Assembly (NCBI RefSeq): GCF_014650895.1
Contig: NZ_BMVV01000016.1
Coordinates: 1 to 64,000, forward strand
Length of the DNA stretch: 64,000 nt
DNA from: Streptomyces omiyaensis
Lineage (GTDB): Bacteria > Actinomycetota > Actinomycetes > Streptomycetales > Streptomycetaceae
Reading direction: 5' to 3'
Shown here: piece after piece, positions 19,200 through 27,718 of the stretch
Layout: every line of letters begins with the position of its first letter
How positions within the stretch are numbered: position 1 is the first letter of the stretch
The notes under the pieces: generated by a model
Database searches by the model: none
The model's input: the letters and a program-made list of their open reading frames with translations, nothing else
Told to the model about the DNA's origin: nothing
Translations under genes and position numbers: made by a program

Positions 19200-19775
19200 A
19201 GGTTGTTGAGTGCCGGAAGCCCGTCCCGGTCCGCCCCGAGCGCCCCACCCCCTCCCACCAGCACCCGAACACGACGAGGACCCGATTGACGCCCGTCCAG
19301 GCCCGGACGGCACGCCCCCGCCGCGCGCCGGGCTACGTCTCGCCGCAGGGACGGGGGCGCTCCTCCCGGTCCGGTGACGGCGGGGCGGAGTGCGGGACCG
19401 CCGCCCCTCCACCGGCCGGCGCCGGCCCCTTGCACCACCGCCCTCGCGAGCAGGGACCTGCGCGGCCGCCCCGGAGCTCTCGACGGTCGGCTGCGGGACC
19501 GTCGCGCCGGCCACCGGTGGCAGACGGGCGTCTCCGGGACCTGCCGGCCGGTGCCACCCGGTGCGTCCCGCCGTACGCCGGCTGCGGCAGCCGGAACGGA
19601 CCGGGGAGGTACGGGACGGATCGGCCACGACCACCCGGGTCCCCTGCGGGAAGGCTTCGCACCCGATCCGGCTCTGGCTCGCTTTCCGCGGTCCGTGCAC
19701 GGCGGGCGGTCCCCTCTTGGGAGATCAGTGGGTCGGAAGGCGGGGCTCAGCCGCAGCGGATCGGGCCGTCGACGT
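19200..19775. other. No gene recognised
   Basis: About 575 bases between the chitinase promoter and the acetyltransferase stop. Open frames exist on both strands, but all are Arg/Pro/Gly-rich and none resembles a known family. A decayed gene is possible. Confidence 0.45.
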
Positions 19776-20336
19776 CTATCGAGACCGTTCCCACTCGGTC
19801 CGGGTGAGTTCGTACTCGACTTCGCCGTGTTCGGAGCCCTCGATCGCGTCCGGCCAGTCCCCGGTGAAGTTCCGGACGAAGGACAGGCCCGACTTCTCCA
19901 TGACGCGACGGGAACGGGTGTTGACGGCCATCGTGTTCGCGGTGACCCGCTCGACACCCAGGTCCGTGAACCCCTTGCGGATCAGGGCCCGGGCCCCCTC
20001 GGTGGCGTAGCCGCGCCCCCATGCCGCCCGGTTCAGGCGGTAGCCGAGTTCGACCACGGCCGAGCCGTGCTCCTCCAGGGGCCGGAACTCGAACCAGCCC
20101 AGGAACGTGCCGGTCGCCTTCTCCTGCGCGGCCCAGTACCCGTGGGTCCCCCAGCACGGGTAGTCACGCACGAGTCGCGGCAGGACCCGCGTCTCGATGG
20201 CCTCGCGGCTGGTGGGGCGGCCTCCGCTGATGAAGCGCATGACCTCGGAGTCGCCGTCCAGGGCGAACAGGTGGTCGGCGTCGGCCGCGGTGAACGCGCG
20301 CAGGGCGAGCCGGTCGGTTTCCAGGAAGTGGGCCAT
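19776..20336 (-). CDS. GNAT-family N-acetyltransferase (RimJ/RimL type)
   Basis: A 186-residue cytosolic acetyltransferase that should move an acetyl group from acetyl-CoA to an amine. It opens with FLETDRLALRAFTAADADHLFAL, the standard start of the RimJ/RimL branch. It continues with GYWAAQEKATGTFLGWFEFRPL and the acetyl-CoA loop WGRGYATEGARALIRKGFTDLGVERV. It ends NTRSRRVMEKSGLSFVRNF. The substrate is unknown: ribosomal protein, antibiotic or metabolite. ATG 20336 is chosen because homologues start there; longer frames run into the IS256 remnant upstream. It marks the edge of the accessory region. Confidence 0.9.
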   Translation of the reverse strand: MAHFLETDRLALRAFTAADADHLFALDGDSEVMRFISGGRPTSREAIETRVLPRLVRDYPCWGTHGYWAAQEKATGTFLGWFEFRPLEEHGSAVVELGYRLNRAAWGRGYATEGARALIRKGFTDLGVERVTANTMAVNTRSRRVMEKSGLSFVRNFTGDWPDAIEGSEHGEVEYELTRTEWERSR

Positions 20337-20404
20337 GCTGCGATCTTCACCATGGGACGGCCGGACCTGCCACCGATTTCCCGAGCCGGGGCAGGTGGTG
20401 GTGC

Positions 20405-20653
20405 TCATGCCGCTCGGGCCTCGGCCCGTTCGCCCCGGACGCCCTGTTCGAAACGGGCTCCGGTTCGGACGAGCGCGACGAGGCGGGGTGCGGCGACCGC
20501 CCGCCAGCGGGCCTGGGCGGATTTCACGAGCCTGAAGGCCATCGGTGAGGCCGCGGCCGGGCCGCCGGCACCGCGCGTGACCCTGGTCCGGAGTCTCACC
20601 GTGCTGAAGGTCGACTCGATCGGGTTCGTGGTGCGCAGAGGGACTGTACATCG
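20405..20653 (-). pseudogene. IS256-family transposase, C-terminal remnant
   Basis: The minus strand encodes PLRTTNPIESTFSTVRLRTRVT followed by MAFRLVKSAQARWRAV and LVALVRTGARFEQG. This is the unmistakable last 80 residues of IS256-type mutator transposases, including the third catalytic Glu in NPIES. Everything before it is missing; the reading frame upstream enters the ISL3 remnant. No terminal repeat was seen. Confidence 0.88.
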
Positions 20654-20710
20654 TTCGGGTCTGTTCCGCAGTCGGTGGTGACGGTGAGTGCTCACCTGTG
20701 ATCATCGAGC

Positions 20711-21424
20711 GTGCATGATGCGAACGCGCTTGTGGAGACGGTGTTTTCGGGGTTGTCGGCGTTGGTCATCGAGGATGTGGCGGACGGTGGCGAGGCAGTC
20801 CGGGTTTCGGCTCGGACCCGGCATGTTCCCGTTCCCTGTCCGCTGTGCGGGGTGCTGACGGGAAGGGCCCACGGGCATCACGGCCGGACGGTGCGGGATG
20901 TGCCGGTCGACCGCCGACAGGTCGTGGTCCGGGTGAGGATACGGCGGCTGGTCTGCCCGGTCCGGGACTGCCGTCGGCAGACCTTCCGAGAGCAGGTCCC
21001 CGGGCTCCTGGAATGCCACCAGCGCCGCACCACGCGTCTGACCGACCAGCTCTCCGAGCTGGTCAGGTAGGCATGCGGCCGGGCGTCCGCACGGCTCACC
21101 CGGTCACTGGCCATGCCCGTGTCGTACGCCTCCGCCCTGCGGCTGCTGCGGCGGGTGCCCTTGCCGGTGGTGCGGATCCCGCGGGTGATCGGGGTCGACG
21201 ACTTCGCCCTGCGACGCCGGCACAGCTACGCCACGATCATCATCAACGCCGAGACCGGTCGGCGGATCGAGGTACTGCCCGGCCGCGAGGCCGCCGCCCT
21301 GGAAGCCTGGCTGCGCGAGCGTCAGGGCATCGAGGCCGTGTGCCGGGACGGATCGGCCACCTACGCCGAGGCGATCCGCCGAGCCCTGCCCGACGCGATC
21401 CAGATCAGCGACCGCTGGCACCGG
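20711..21424 (+). pseudogene. ISL3-family transposase, interrupted and truncated
   Basis: The first 119 codons give the ISL3 N-terminal zinc-finger region (PVPCPLCGVLTGRAHGHHGRTVRDVPV and RLVCPVRDCRRQTF). An in-frame TAG at 21068-21070 follows. The same frame resumes as ACGRASARLTRSLAMPVSYASALRLLRRVP, then the start of the DDE domain: VIGVDDFALRRRHSYATIIIN and EAVCRDGSATYAEAIRRALPDAIQISDRWH. The match ends at about 21424, where the family would go on for about 250 residues. The element is therefore dead twice over, by a nonsense codon and a 3' deletion. Confidence 0.88.
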
Positions 21425-21480
21425 TTGGCAGGGCGCGTCATGCGGATCGTGCGGTGTTCCGGGATCTGCGGTCGTGTTCT

Positions 21481-21717
21481 TCAGCGTGTGGCGGCGGCCT
21501 TCAGCGAGGTGGTCAGGCGTCGGTGGGCGCGGGTGAGGATGGCCGGGGTGGTGATGAGGATGATGTCGAGGAGGGCGAGGGAGGCAAGGCGGTAGACCTG
21601 CTCGCGGGAGAGATGGACCCCGTGTTCGGCCAGAGCCGGGATCAAATCGGCGGTCTGGAACATGTCCCGCTCGGCCATCAGCCGACGCAGATTCCACACG
21701 ATCCCCATGCACTTCAC
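21481..21717 (-). pseudogene. Small XRE-like HTH gene, 3' end replaced
   Basis: The first 40 residues, MGIVWNLRRLMAERDMFQTADLIPALAEHGVHLSREQVYRL, are the start of a short XRE-type DNA-binding protein that commonly follows tyrosine recombinases in actinobacteria. The expected recognition-helix end and LDTLAALCDIL segment is missing. It is replaced by unrelated hydrophobic residues up to the stop at 21481. Start GTG 21717 overlaps the recombinase stop (GTGA), so the pair was once coupled. Confidence 0.7.
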
Positions 21718-22918
21718 CACGACAGTGTCGCCTCCTTCTTCGTGGCGGGCGCCAGCCGTCGCCACAGCGCACTCTCGATGAGCCGGTTGCGGTACTCGTC
21801 AGACACCCACGTGTACAAGGCTGTCTTCGAGGCGTAGGCGTGTCCGACCTGCTGCACGAACCGCTCCGGATACCCGAATTCGATGAGGTGCGTGATGTAG
21901 GTGCGCCGCAGGCAGTGCAGGTCCAGCTCGACCGGCAGCCCGGCGTGTTCGCGCGCCGTCGCGAACACCTCGTCAGGCGCCGCATCCCGATCCGGCCGCA
22001 CCGCTCCGTGACTCACCACGCTGGATGCCGCCCCGGAGAGAAGCCGGGCCTCACCTCAGCCGCCCATTTCTCTATGAGGGGGACGATCCACTCGATCTCC
22101 GGGACCGTCGATACCGTCCGCCGTTTCGGTGGGCTCCCCCTGGACGCCTTCCCGTACCACACCTCCACCGCACCCACCCACCCACCCACCCGCCCGTACT
22201 GCGGTGCCCGCGGATTCCGCCGCAGGTCGGCCAGATCCAGCATCGCCGTCTCCCGACGCCGTGTCCCGTAGGCGTAGACCTGCTTGAGCGGGATCGCGTC
22301 CCGCCAGGCCGCGAGCACCCCCTTGCGTCGCTTCCGGCGGGTCTCCTCAACCCGATCGTCGGCTGCGTCGAAGAACGTCTGGAGCTCGTCGAACGTGAGC
22401 GCCCGACGCCCGGGCCGGCCCTCGTACTCGGCGACGTGAGCTGCGGTGTTCCAGTCGTGGCACACCTGAACTGGGAACCGGCCGAACTCATCCGAGCAGG
22501 CCGCCGCCCAGCCGTACCGCGAGCCGGTCATGAACGCGCAGAACATCTCCAAGTCGCCCTGCTGCCCCCGCACCGTGGACCACACCAGCTCGCCGCGCGA
22601 AAGCCGAGTGGCAAAGTACGCCTCGACGTCCTCGGGGGTCCGGTCCCAGGGGTAGGAGGTGCCGGTGAACTCGGCGAACCGGCACACCAGACTGAGCCGG
22701 TCGGTGATCGTCTTCTTCGTGAGCAGCCGACTGCGCTGCTGCTGTTCCCACTCGGTCAGCATCGCGGTGAACATCGCCGCCTCCGGATCCAACGCGGCCA
22801 CATTCGCCGCCCGCACGAGCCGGATCGCCCCCGGCAAACTCGCCCCGCTCAACACCACCTCCGAGAGTTGCATCAGATGCAACATCGTGGCACTGAACGC
22901 CCCAGCCCAGGCCAGCAC
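21714..22918 (-). pseudogene. Tyrosine recombinase (phage-type integrase) with two lesions
   Basis: The 5' part (22918 down to about 22020) encodes the core-binding domain (KKTITDRLSLVCRFAEFTG onward) and the first catalytic Arg region, AYGTRRRETAMLDLADL. The 3' part encodes LDLHCLRRTYITHLIEFG (His-x-x-Arg), VGHAYASKTALYTWVS (His and nucleophile Tyr). They lie in different frames. The original frame stops at TGA after HPAW, yet continues beyond it as VTERCGRIGMRRL. It then loses one base near 21985 before EVFATAREHAG. A stop and a frameshift therefore separate the halves. ATG 22873 (MQLSEVV) may be the true start. Confidence 0.85.
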
Positions 22919-23015
22919 TATCCGACCGTCACCTCAAAGAGCGACAACCCCGTTCCCTACCTGCGCCAAGCTGTCAATAAGCGGGGGCAGAACGATGTAT
23001 CGAGCCCAACTCCGC
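22919..23015. other. Short gap and junction
   Basis: Non-coding sequence between the recombinase start and the truncated HNH gene. The HNH frame ends abruptly at 23016, so a deletion or insertion junction lies here. Confidence 0.4.
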
Positions 23016-23375
23016 TTACTTCGAGTCGAATACCTCGGCGAGCGGCACGAAGTGATCCACGTCGAGGCGGGCGGCGCTGGTAACTACCATGTTGTCGTAC
23101 TCGCCGAGCCACGATCCGCCCGTCAGCGCGCAATGGTCCGCGACCTGGGGTGCTTCGACGGCTTTGGCCAGGATGGCTTCCTTGCGGGTGTTGCAGCCGT
23201 CGGCGGGGTTGAGGCCGGTGTTCCAGTGCCTGAAGGAGTCGCGGGTGTAGCCGGTGCGGGATTCGTCGGCGAGCGGGATCCGCTCGACGGCGTCAGCGAG
23301 CGGCACGGCGCCGGCCGGGGTGGGCAGGGTGAGGGGGGCGAGGGCGAGCAGGAGCGCGGTGGAAGCGCGGAGCAT
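23016..23375 (-). pseudogene. Secreted HNH endonuclease family protein (DUF1524-like), 3'-truncated
   Basis: A 119-residue product with a signal peptide (LRASTALLLALAPLTLPTPAGA). It then shows the typical family run RTGYTRDSFRHWNTGLNPADGCNTRKE, APQVADHCALTGGSWLGEYD and LDVDHFVPLAEVFDSK. The DxDHxVPL segment is the start of the HNH metal site. Full members continue for about 100 more residues with the second His and Asn, which are missing. It is a likely inactive fragment cut at 23016. ATG 23375 gives the best signal peptide. Confidence 0.82.
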
Positions 23376-23400
23376 GTTCTTGATCACGAACGCAGAGCCA

Positions 23401-23481
23401 GCCGAACTCGCCGCCGCGACATGCCGGTGGACCACAGGTCCGTCCGTCATCCGGGTGGCGGATTCACCGCCGAAACGATCA
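23401..23481. repeat. Direct repeat A, copy 1 (about 80 bp)
   Basis: This 80-bp segment is repeated at 23833-23913, exactly 432 bases downstream, with only about 4 mismatches. It lies upstream of the small membrane-protein gene. The match fades after about 23481. Confidence 0.9.
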
Positions 23482-23630
23482 CGCAGTGGGCCTCGTTGAC
23501 GCCTCGTCGTCCCGGCTTCTGTCTTACCCTCGCCCCAGCGCTGATCGGCAGTATGGCGGATTCATCTCGCAACGTGGGGGCACGGGGAAAGTTCTACTGC
23601 CCGACCGACGCCTGAGTGGGAGTGCGAGCG

Positions 23631-23813
23631 GTGAGCCCGAAAACCAAGATCCAGCTCTTCATGATGGTGACCGTGGCAGCGACCGTTTTGGCCCTTGCCC
23701 AGGGCCTGATGATGGAAGGACCGGGCAGGGTCGTTCCGCTCGTCCTCGGCGGCCTGGGCATCCTCTCACTCGTCATGTGGGGCGTGGCTCTGCGCACCAG
23801 TCGGCGGGAATGA
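23631..23813 (+). CDS. Small membrane protein
   Basis: A 60-residue protein with two predicted membrane helices: KIQLFMMVTVAATVLALAQGL (about 5-25) and VVPLVLGGLGILSLVMWGVAL (about 35-55). The ends are short and charged (MSPKTK, RTSRRE). Start GTG 23631 is chosen so that the protein begins just before helix one; GTG 23616 and 23622 are in frame but add no structure. Function unknown. It is flanked by the two copies of an 80-bp direct repeat, which may reflect its arrival or duplication of a regulatory region. Confidence 0.7.
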   Translation: MSPKTKIQLFMMVTVAATVLALAQGLMMEGPGRVVPLVLGGLGILSLVMWGVALRTSRRE

Positions 23814-23832
23814 CAGGGGGCTGCCGGCAATT

Positions 23833-23913
23833 GCCGAACCTGCCGCCGCGACATGCCGGTGGACCACAGGTCCGTCCGTCATCCGGGTGGCGGATTCACC
23901 GCCGAAAGGATCA
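23833..23913. repeat. Direct repeat A, copy 2 (about 80 bp)
   Basis: Second copy of the repeat at 23401-23481, in the same orientation, just downstream of the small membrane-protein gene. The two copies bracket a 350-base segment. Confidence 0.9.
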
Positions 23914-24082
23914 TGCTTTGGGTCGGGTTGACCGCGTCTCGCCGCCGTGGTCGCGTTGTCGGACCCTCATGCCAGGATCCGCACGAACGCACGGACACAG
24001 GGAGCGCAGCATGGATACCCAGGGGGCAGGTCCCTTCGGCGACGGCACGGGCACAGACGCGGGCTAGGCGGCCGTGATCGCC

Positions 24083-24120
24083 TAAAAGAGCGTTTTGGCC
24101 TGGCAAAGGTGTTTGGTAAC
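24083..24120. repeat. Imperfect inverted repeat B, left copy
   Basis: Pairs with 25590-25626 in inverted orientation. The 12-base core AAAGAGCGTTTT is identical and about two thirds of the flanking 25 bases match, including GGTGTTT. It could be a terminal repeat of a 1.54-kb element enclosing a Cys-rich gene and an IS5 transposase, or related gene starts in opposite directions. Confidence 0.55.
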
Positions 24121-24171
24121 TGGCACGATGCCAGCCGTTTGGGGCCCGGGCTGGCATGTGAGGATCCGCCT

Positions 24172-24570
24172 GTGGAGTGTGATGTGTGCGGGCGGTCGAT
24201 GTGGCGGTGGCCGATGGCGTCGACGGTCTGGGAAGAGGAGATCTGGTCCTGCTTGTGGTGTCACGCCGCCACCCATGTGGGCGGCGAGTGGTTCGAGATT
24301 TCGCGACCGCCGTATCTGCCCTTGGGGATGCGCTGGGAGGAGGCCGTCGCGGATGGCCTCACCGCTGGCGTCTCCCATGCCTTCGGCATCTTCGACAGGA
24401 CACTGTGCGGCATCCAGGAAACCGGCATGTCACCGTCCGACCACTGGTGGCTCCCGGAACGGGAAGACGCCTGTGGCGCCTGCCGGGAAGCGGCGGATGT
24501 CCTTGATGACCGCTGGCCGCAGGCGACGAGGGGAGAGAACGCGCGCGTCAGCGTGGCCCGGCGGCTATGA
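24172..24570 (+). CDS. Cysteine-rich hypothetical protein
   Basis: A 132-residue soluble protein with two CxxC pairs near the N-terminus (CDVC and CLWC, about 20 residues apart). A His- and Trp-rich middle follows, then a C-terminal TLCGI...DACGACREA motif. The first block looks like a zinc ribbon. The second resembles small Streptomyces hypotheticals with a CGI...CxxC pair. GTG 24172 follows TGAGGA. The stop overlaps the stop of the convergent IS5 transposase, so its last residues may come from the inserted element and the natural end may be lost. Function unknown. Confidence 0.6.
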   Translation: MECDVCGRSMWRWPMASTVWEEEIWSCLWCHAATHVGGEWFEISRPPYLPLGMRWEEAVADGLTAGVSHAFGIFDRTLCGIQETGMSPSDHWWLPEREDACGACREAADVLDDRWPQATRGENARVSVARRL

Positions 24571-25407
24571 GTACTTCCAGTTCGGAGTCGACTCTCGGGT
24601 GAGCCTGCGGCTCATCAGGTCGATCATCGCGAGGCGGATCATGGCCTCGGAGTGGTGGGGGTGGGTTTTATAGTCGCGGGCGAGGCGGCGGTGATGCATG
24701 AGCCAGCCGAAGGTCCGCTCGACGACCCACCGTCGCGGGATCACCTTGAAGCCCTTCTGTCCCGGGTCGCGACGAGTGACTTCGACATCGATGCCCAGGC
24801 GGGCGCCGTGGTCGATGACCGTGGTGCGATAGCCGGTGTCGGCCCGTGCCTTCGTGATGCGGGGGTGGCTTGCGGCGATGTCCGAGAGCAGACGGATGCC
24901 GCCGGCGTTGTCGGAGACGCTGGCGGCGGTGACCAGCACGGTCAGGAGGAGGCCGAGTGTGTCGACGCCGATGTGGCGTTTGCGGCCCGCGATTTCCTTG
25001 CCCGCGTCGATGCCCTGGCCGGCCGCGGGCACGTTGGCAGAGGTCTTGATGCTCTGGGCGTCGAGAACGCAGGCGCTGGGCTCGACATCGCGGCCTTCGG
25101 CCTTCCGGACCAGGCGTCGCAGGAGGCCGTTGAGCTGGCCGAAGACCTCGTCCTTCTGCCAGGCGGCGAAGTATCCGTAGACGGTTTCCCACGGAGCGAA
25201 GTCGTGCGGCAGATATTTCCATGGAATCCCGGTCCGGTCGACGTAGAGGATGGCGTCCATGATCCGGCGCAGGTCGTGTTCGGGCGGGCGGCCGATGTCC
25301 AGGCCCTTCCCTCTCCGCTCGGCCCGCCAGGCTGTCAGAGTTGGTTCCAGCAGTTGCCAACGGGCATCGGACAGGCCACTCGGATAGGGCCGCTGCTTAC
25401 GAGGCAT
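24565..25407 (-). CDS. IS5-family transposase, apparently intact
   Basis: A 280-residue DDE transposase that cuts and joins its own element. It opens with the conserved SGLSDARWQLLEPTL and RRIMDAILYVDRTGIPWKYLPHDFAPWETVYGYF helix-turn-helix region. The catalytic triad is visible as VLDAQSIKTSANV (Asp), ARADTGYRTTV (Asp) and RRWVVERTFGWLMHHRRLARDY (Glu). No stop or frameshift is seen. ATG 25407 is chosen because homologues start MPRKQRPYPSGLSD; the frame extends further without similarity. I could not find convincing short terminal repeats directly beside it. Confidence 0.9.
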   Translation of the reverse strand: MPRKQRPYPSGLSDARWQLLEPTLTAWRAERRGKGLDIGRPPEHDLRRIMDAILYVDRTGIPWKYLPHDFAPWETVYGYFAAWQKDEVFGQLNGLLRRLVRKAEGRDVEPSACVLDAQSIKTSANVPAAGQGIDAGKEIAGRKRHIGVDTLGLLLTVLVTAASVSDNAGGIRLLSDIAASHPRITKARADTGYRTTVIDHGARLGIDVEVTRRDPGQKGFKVIPRRWVVERTFGWLMHHRRLARDYKTHPHHSEAMIRLAMIDLMSRRLTRESTPNWKYS

Positions 25408-25589
25408 GTTTCTGTAGTACCGATGACTGCCGCCCTGCCACAGGGCGCAAACCGGCGCAACCGGGGGCGCGTTGGGATCAGACAGGAGCGAAGGGATCGA
25501 AACGGGCCCTCGAAGGCCGTCATCCGCCTCACCTGTCACAAAACATATCTACTGCCCCAGCCGACCCGAAGCGGTCCGCTACCTAAACT

Positions 25590-25626
25590 GTAATGAAACA
25601 CCTCTTCAGGGATAAAACGCTCTTTC
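25590..25626. repeat. Imperfect inverted repeat B, right copy
   Basis: Inverted partner of 24083-24120, with an identical 12-base core. On the minus strand both copies would read LKERF followed by a VF pair, so distant coding homology is an alternative to terminal repeats. Confidence 0.55.
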
Positions 25627-25694
25627 AGCTCCATCAGGTTGGAAGGGGCTCACTGCTTCACCGACAAGTTCGGCAGCTTCTGGGACTGACGAGG

Positions 25695-25859
25695 TCAGTC
25701 ACGCCTCCACTCGCCGAGCAGCTCCTCGACCAACTGGATGGGCACGAACGGATCGAAGCCAAGGTCCCCACTGTGCATAGACGACGCGGACGCAACACCA
25801 GAGCCGAGGATGCTCGCCGCCGCCGCGAGCGCCAGGAGAGCGAATGCTTTCTTGATCAT
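25695..25859 (-). CDS. Small secreted protein
   Basis: A 54-residue product with a clear signal peptide: MIKKAFALLALAAAASILGSGVASA with an Ala-x-Ala cleavage site at about 25. It leaves a mature peptide of about 29 residues, SSMHSGDLGFDPFVPIQLVEELLGEWRRD. It resembles small secreted streptomycete proteins near chaplin-like genes but has no chaplin motif and no cysteine. The length is usual for this type. No strong ribosome site is visible before ATG 25859. Function unknown. Confidence 0.65.
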   Translation of the reverse strand: MIKKAFALLALAAAASILGSGVASASSMHSGDLGFDPFVPIQLVEELLGEWRRD

Positions 25860-25950
25860 GAGTTGAGCATGAAGGAACCGCAGGGATCCGCGCTTCTACC
25901 GTCCGAGTGCAGCTCGGACCGGATCGACACAACTGAATAGAGGCATCAGC

Positions 25951-27355
25951 GTGAGCCATACCCTCACCGACCTGTTCTGCGGCGGCGGTTCCTCGTCGGG
26001 CGCCGGGCTCGTCGAAGGCGTCGCCGTGAAGATGGCGGCTAACCACTGGCCGCTCGCCGTCGAAACCCACAACCTGAACCGCCCCGACGCCGACCACGAC
26101 TGCGCGGACATCTCCCAGGTCGACCCGCGGAGGTACGCGAAGACCGACCTCCCCTGGGCGAGCCCGAGCTGCACGAAGCACTCCGCCGCCCGGGGCATGA
26201 AGGCGGACCCGGAAAACATCGCAGCAGAGCGGTCGCGGGCCACGATGTGGGACGTCCAGCGGTTCGCGGAGCAGCACCGGTACCGGTTCGGGTTCGGTTT
26301 CGGGTTCGGGTTCGGTTTCGGGTTCGTCGAGAACGTCTGCGAGGTGCGGAAGTGGCCCGGCTTCCGGGCGTGGAAGATCAGCCTGGAGGATCTCGGCTAC
26401 TGCCTGCACGAGGTCTTCCTCAACGCCGCCTTTGCCGGCCAGCTCGGTGCGGCGACCCCGCAGTGGCGCGACCGGTGGTTCTGCCTGTTCCACCCGAAGG
26501 GGACGCGCTGCCCGGACATCGAGCGGTGGACGTCGCCGCAGGCCGTCTGCGCGGACTGCGGCCCGGTCGACGCCCGGCAGACGTGGAAGAACGGCAACAT
26601 CGCAGGAAAGTACGGACGGCAGTACGCGTACGCCTGCCCGCGGTGCGGGGTCGAGGTGAAGCCGCCGGTCGGGGCCGCCGCCGACATCATCGACTGGATG
26701 ATCCCGGCCCCGAGGATCGGGGACCGCGTCCGACCGCTCGCCGAGAAGACCGTGGCACGGATCCGCTCGGGCCTGGAGAAGTACGGCACGGCCCTGGTGC
26801 CGGTGGAGGGCCGCGACGGCAGCAGCCGTTCGGCGTCGACCGGCCGATGCGTACCTGTACCGGCAGGAACGAGACCGGGCTGCTGGTTCCGGCCGGCGGT
26901 ACCTGGAACGACACCGCCTACCTGACCGACCAGCCGTGCCGCACGGTGACCACCCGGGAGACGACCGGGGTCGTCGTGCCGCCGTTCGTCGCCGAGCTGC
27001 GGGGCGGCGGCTCGAAGCACCGGCCGGTCTCGGACCCGCCCGCCACGGTGTGCGCGTCGGGGAACCATCACGGCCTGGTCGTCCCGTACCACTCGACGGG
27101 GGTGGCGCGGGCACGGACGAGCCTCTGATGACGGTGACGACCCGGGACCGCGGGGCGCTCGTCGAGCCGGCGCTGCCGGTGGAGGACTGCGGCTTCCGCA
27201 TGCTCCAGGCCGAGGAGTACGCCGCCGCGATGGCGTTCCCGGAAACGTACCGATGGCAGGGCTCGAAGCGGGACCGCGTCCGGATGGCCGGGAACGCGGT
27301 GCCCTGCAACATGGCACGCGACCTGGTCGCGTGCGCAGTCGAATCGATCTCGTAG
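25951..27355 (+). pseudogene. C5 cytosine DNA methyltransferase, broken by two frameshifts
   Basis: The first frame gives motif I (DLFCGGGSSSGAG) and the catalytic-loop motif IV as SPSCTKHSAARG, with Cys74 where most enzymes have PPC. It also gives motif VI (VENVCEVRKWPGF) and motif VIII (PQWRDRWFCLF), then a Cys4 insert (CADC...CPRC). Near 26820 homology moves one frame (MRTCTGRNETGLLVPAGGTWND). Near 27112 it moves again (MTVTTRDRGALVEPALPVEDCGFRML, then MAGNAVPCNMARDLV, motif X). An intact member would be about 465 residues and is typical of actinophages and plasmids. Six and a half TTCGG(G/T) repeats encode (Gly-Phe)n directly before motif VI. Confidence 0.85.
26287..26325 (+). repeat. Hexanucleotide tandem repeat inside the methyltransferase gene
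   Basis: The unit TTCGG(G/T) is repeated about 6.5 times in frame, encoding alternating Phe and Gly. Related enzymes have a short ordinary strand here. Repeat-number change in sixes would keep the frame. Confidence 0.9.
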
Positions 27356-27365
27356 GAGGCCTGTC

Positions 27366-27530
27366 ATGGGCGACAAGGCGAAGGCGATCGTGCGTGCCGT
27401 CAAGATCGGCTACACCTGGCACTGGCATGCCGCCTGCCAGTGCGGGTGGCAGTACCAGCGTCTGGGCGTGGAATGGGAGTTCGCCGTCTCCATCGCCAGC
27501 GCCCACACCTACCTGAAGGGGGTCCAGTGA
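27366..27530 (+). CDS. Small CxC hypothetical protein
   Basis: A 54-residue protein, MGDKAKAIVRAVKIGYTWHWH followed by AACQCGWQYQRLG and EFAVSIASAHTYLKGVQ. The WHWHAACQCGW block has His and Cys ligands suited to binding zinc. Such tiny proteins often sit behind phage or plasmid methyltransferases. AGGAGG lies seven bases before ATG 27366, a strong ribosome site. The stop overlaps the next start (GTGA, 27527-27530). Function unknown. Confidence 0.7.
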   Translation: MGDKAKAIVRAVKIGYTWHWHAACQCGWQYQRLGVEWEFAVSIASAHTYLKGVQ

Positions 27531-27718
27531 AGCCGCGGGTGCGCGGCTACCGGCCGGGCCGGTTGTTCGCCCTCTGGTTCATCCCGTGGCGGTACCGGCC
27601 GGACTGCCCCTGCGGGTGGTCCGGCGACGTCCCGGCCGAGTTCTTCGACCGCGTCTTCCCCGTCTTCGACGAGCACCGGCAGGAGTGCCGGCGGTCTACT
27701 GCTGCATCCACCAGGTGA
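27527..27718 (+). CDS. Small CPCGW hypothetical protein
   Basis: A 63-residue basic protein: MKPRVRGYRPGRLFALWFIPWRYRPDCPCGWSGDVP, then EFFDRVFPVFDEHRQECRR. The PDCPCGWSG motif echoes the QCGW of the gene before it, so the pair may be related zinc-binding proteins. It is translationally coupled to that gene. Its 3' end overlaps by about 23 bases a small gene read on the opposite strand. Function unknown. Confidence 0.65.
   Translation: MKPRVRGYRPGRLFALWFIPWRYRPDCPCGWSGDVPAEFFDRVFPVFDEHRQECRRSTAASTR

Noticed and set aside
20693..20712. GTGAGTGCTCAC palindrome as ISL3 left terminal repeat
   Set aside because: No inverted partner could be found because the right end of the element is missing.
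22158..22196. CACC tetranucleotide run as a possible regulatory repeat
   Set aside because: It encodes part of the integrase on the minus strand (GGWVGAVEVW) and is too short to mean more.
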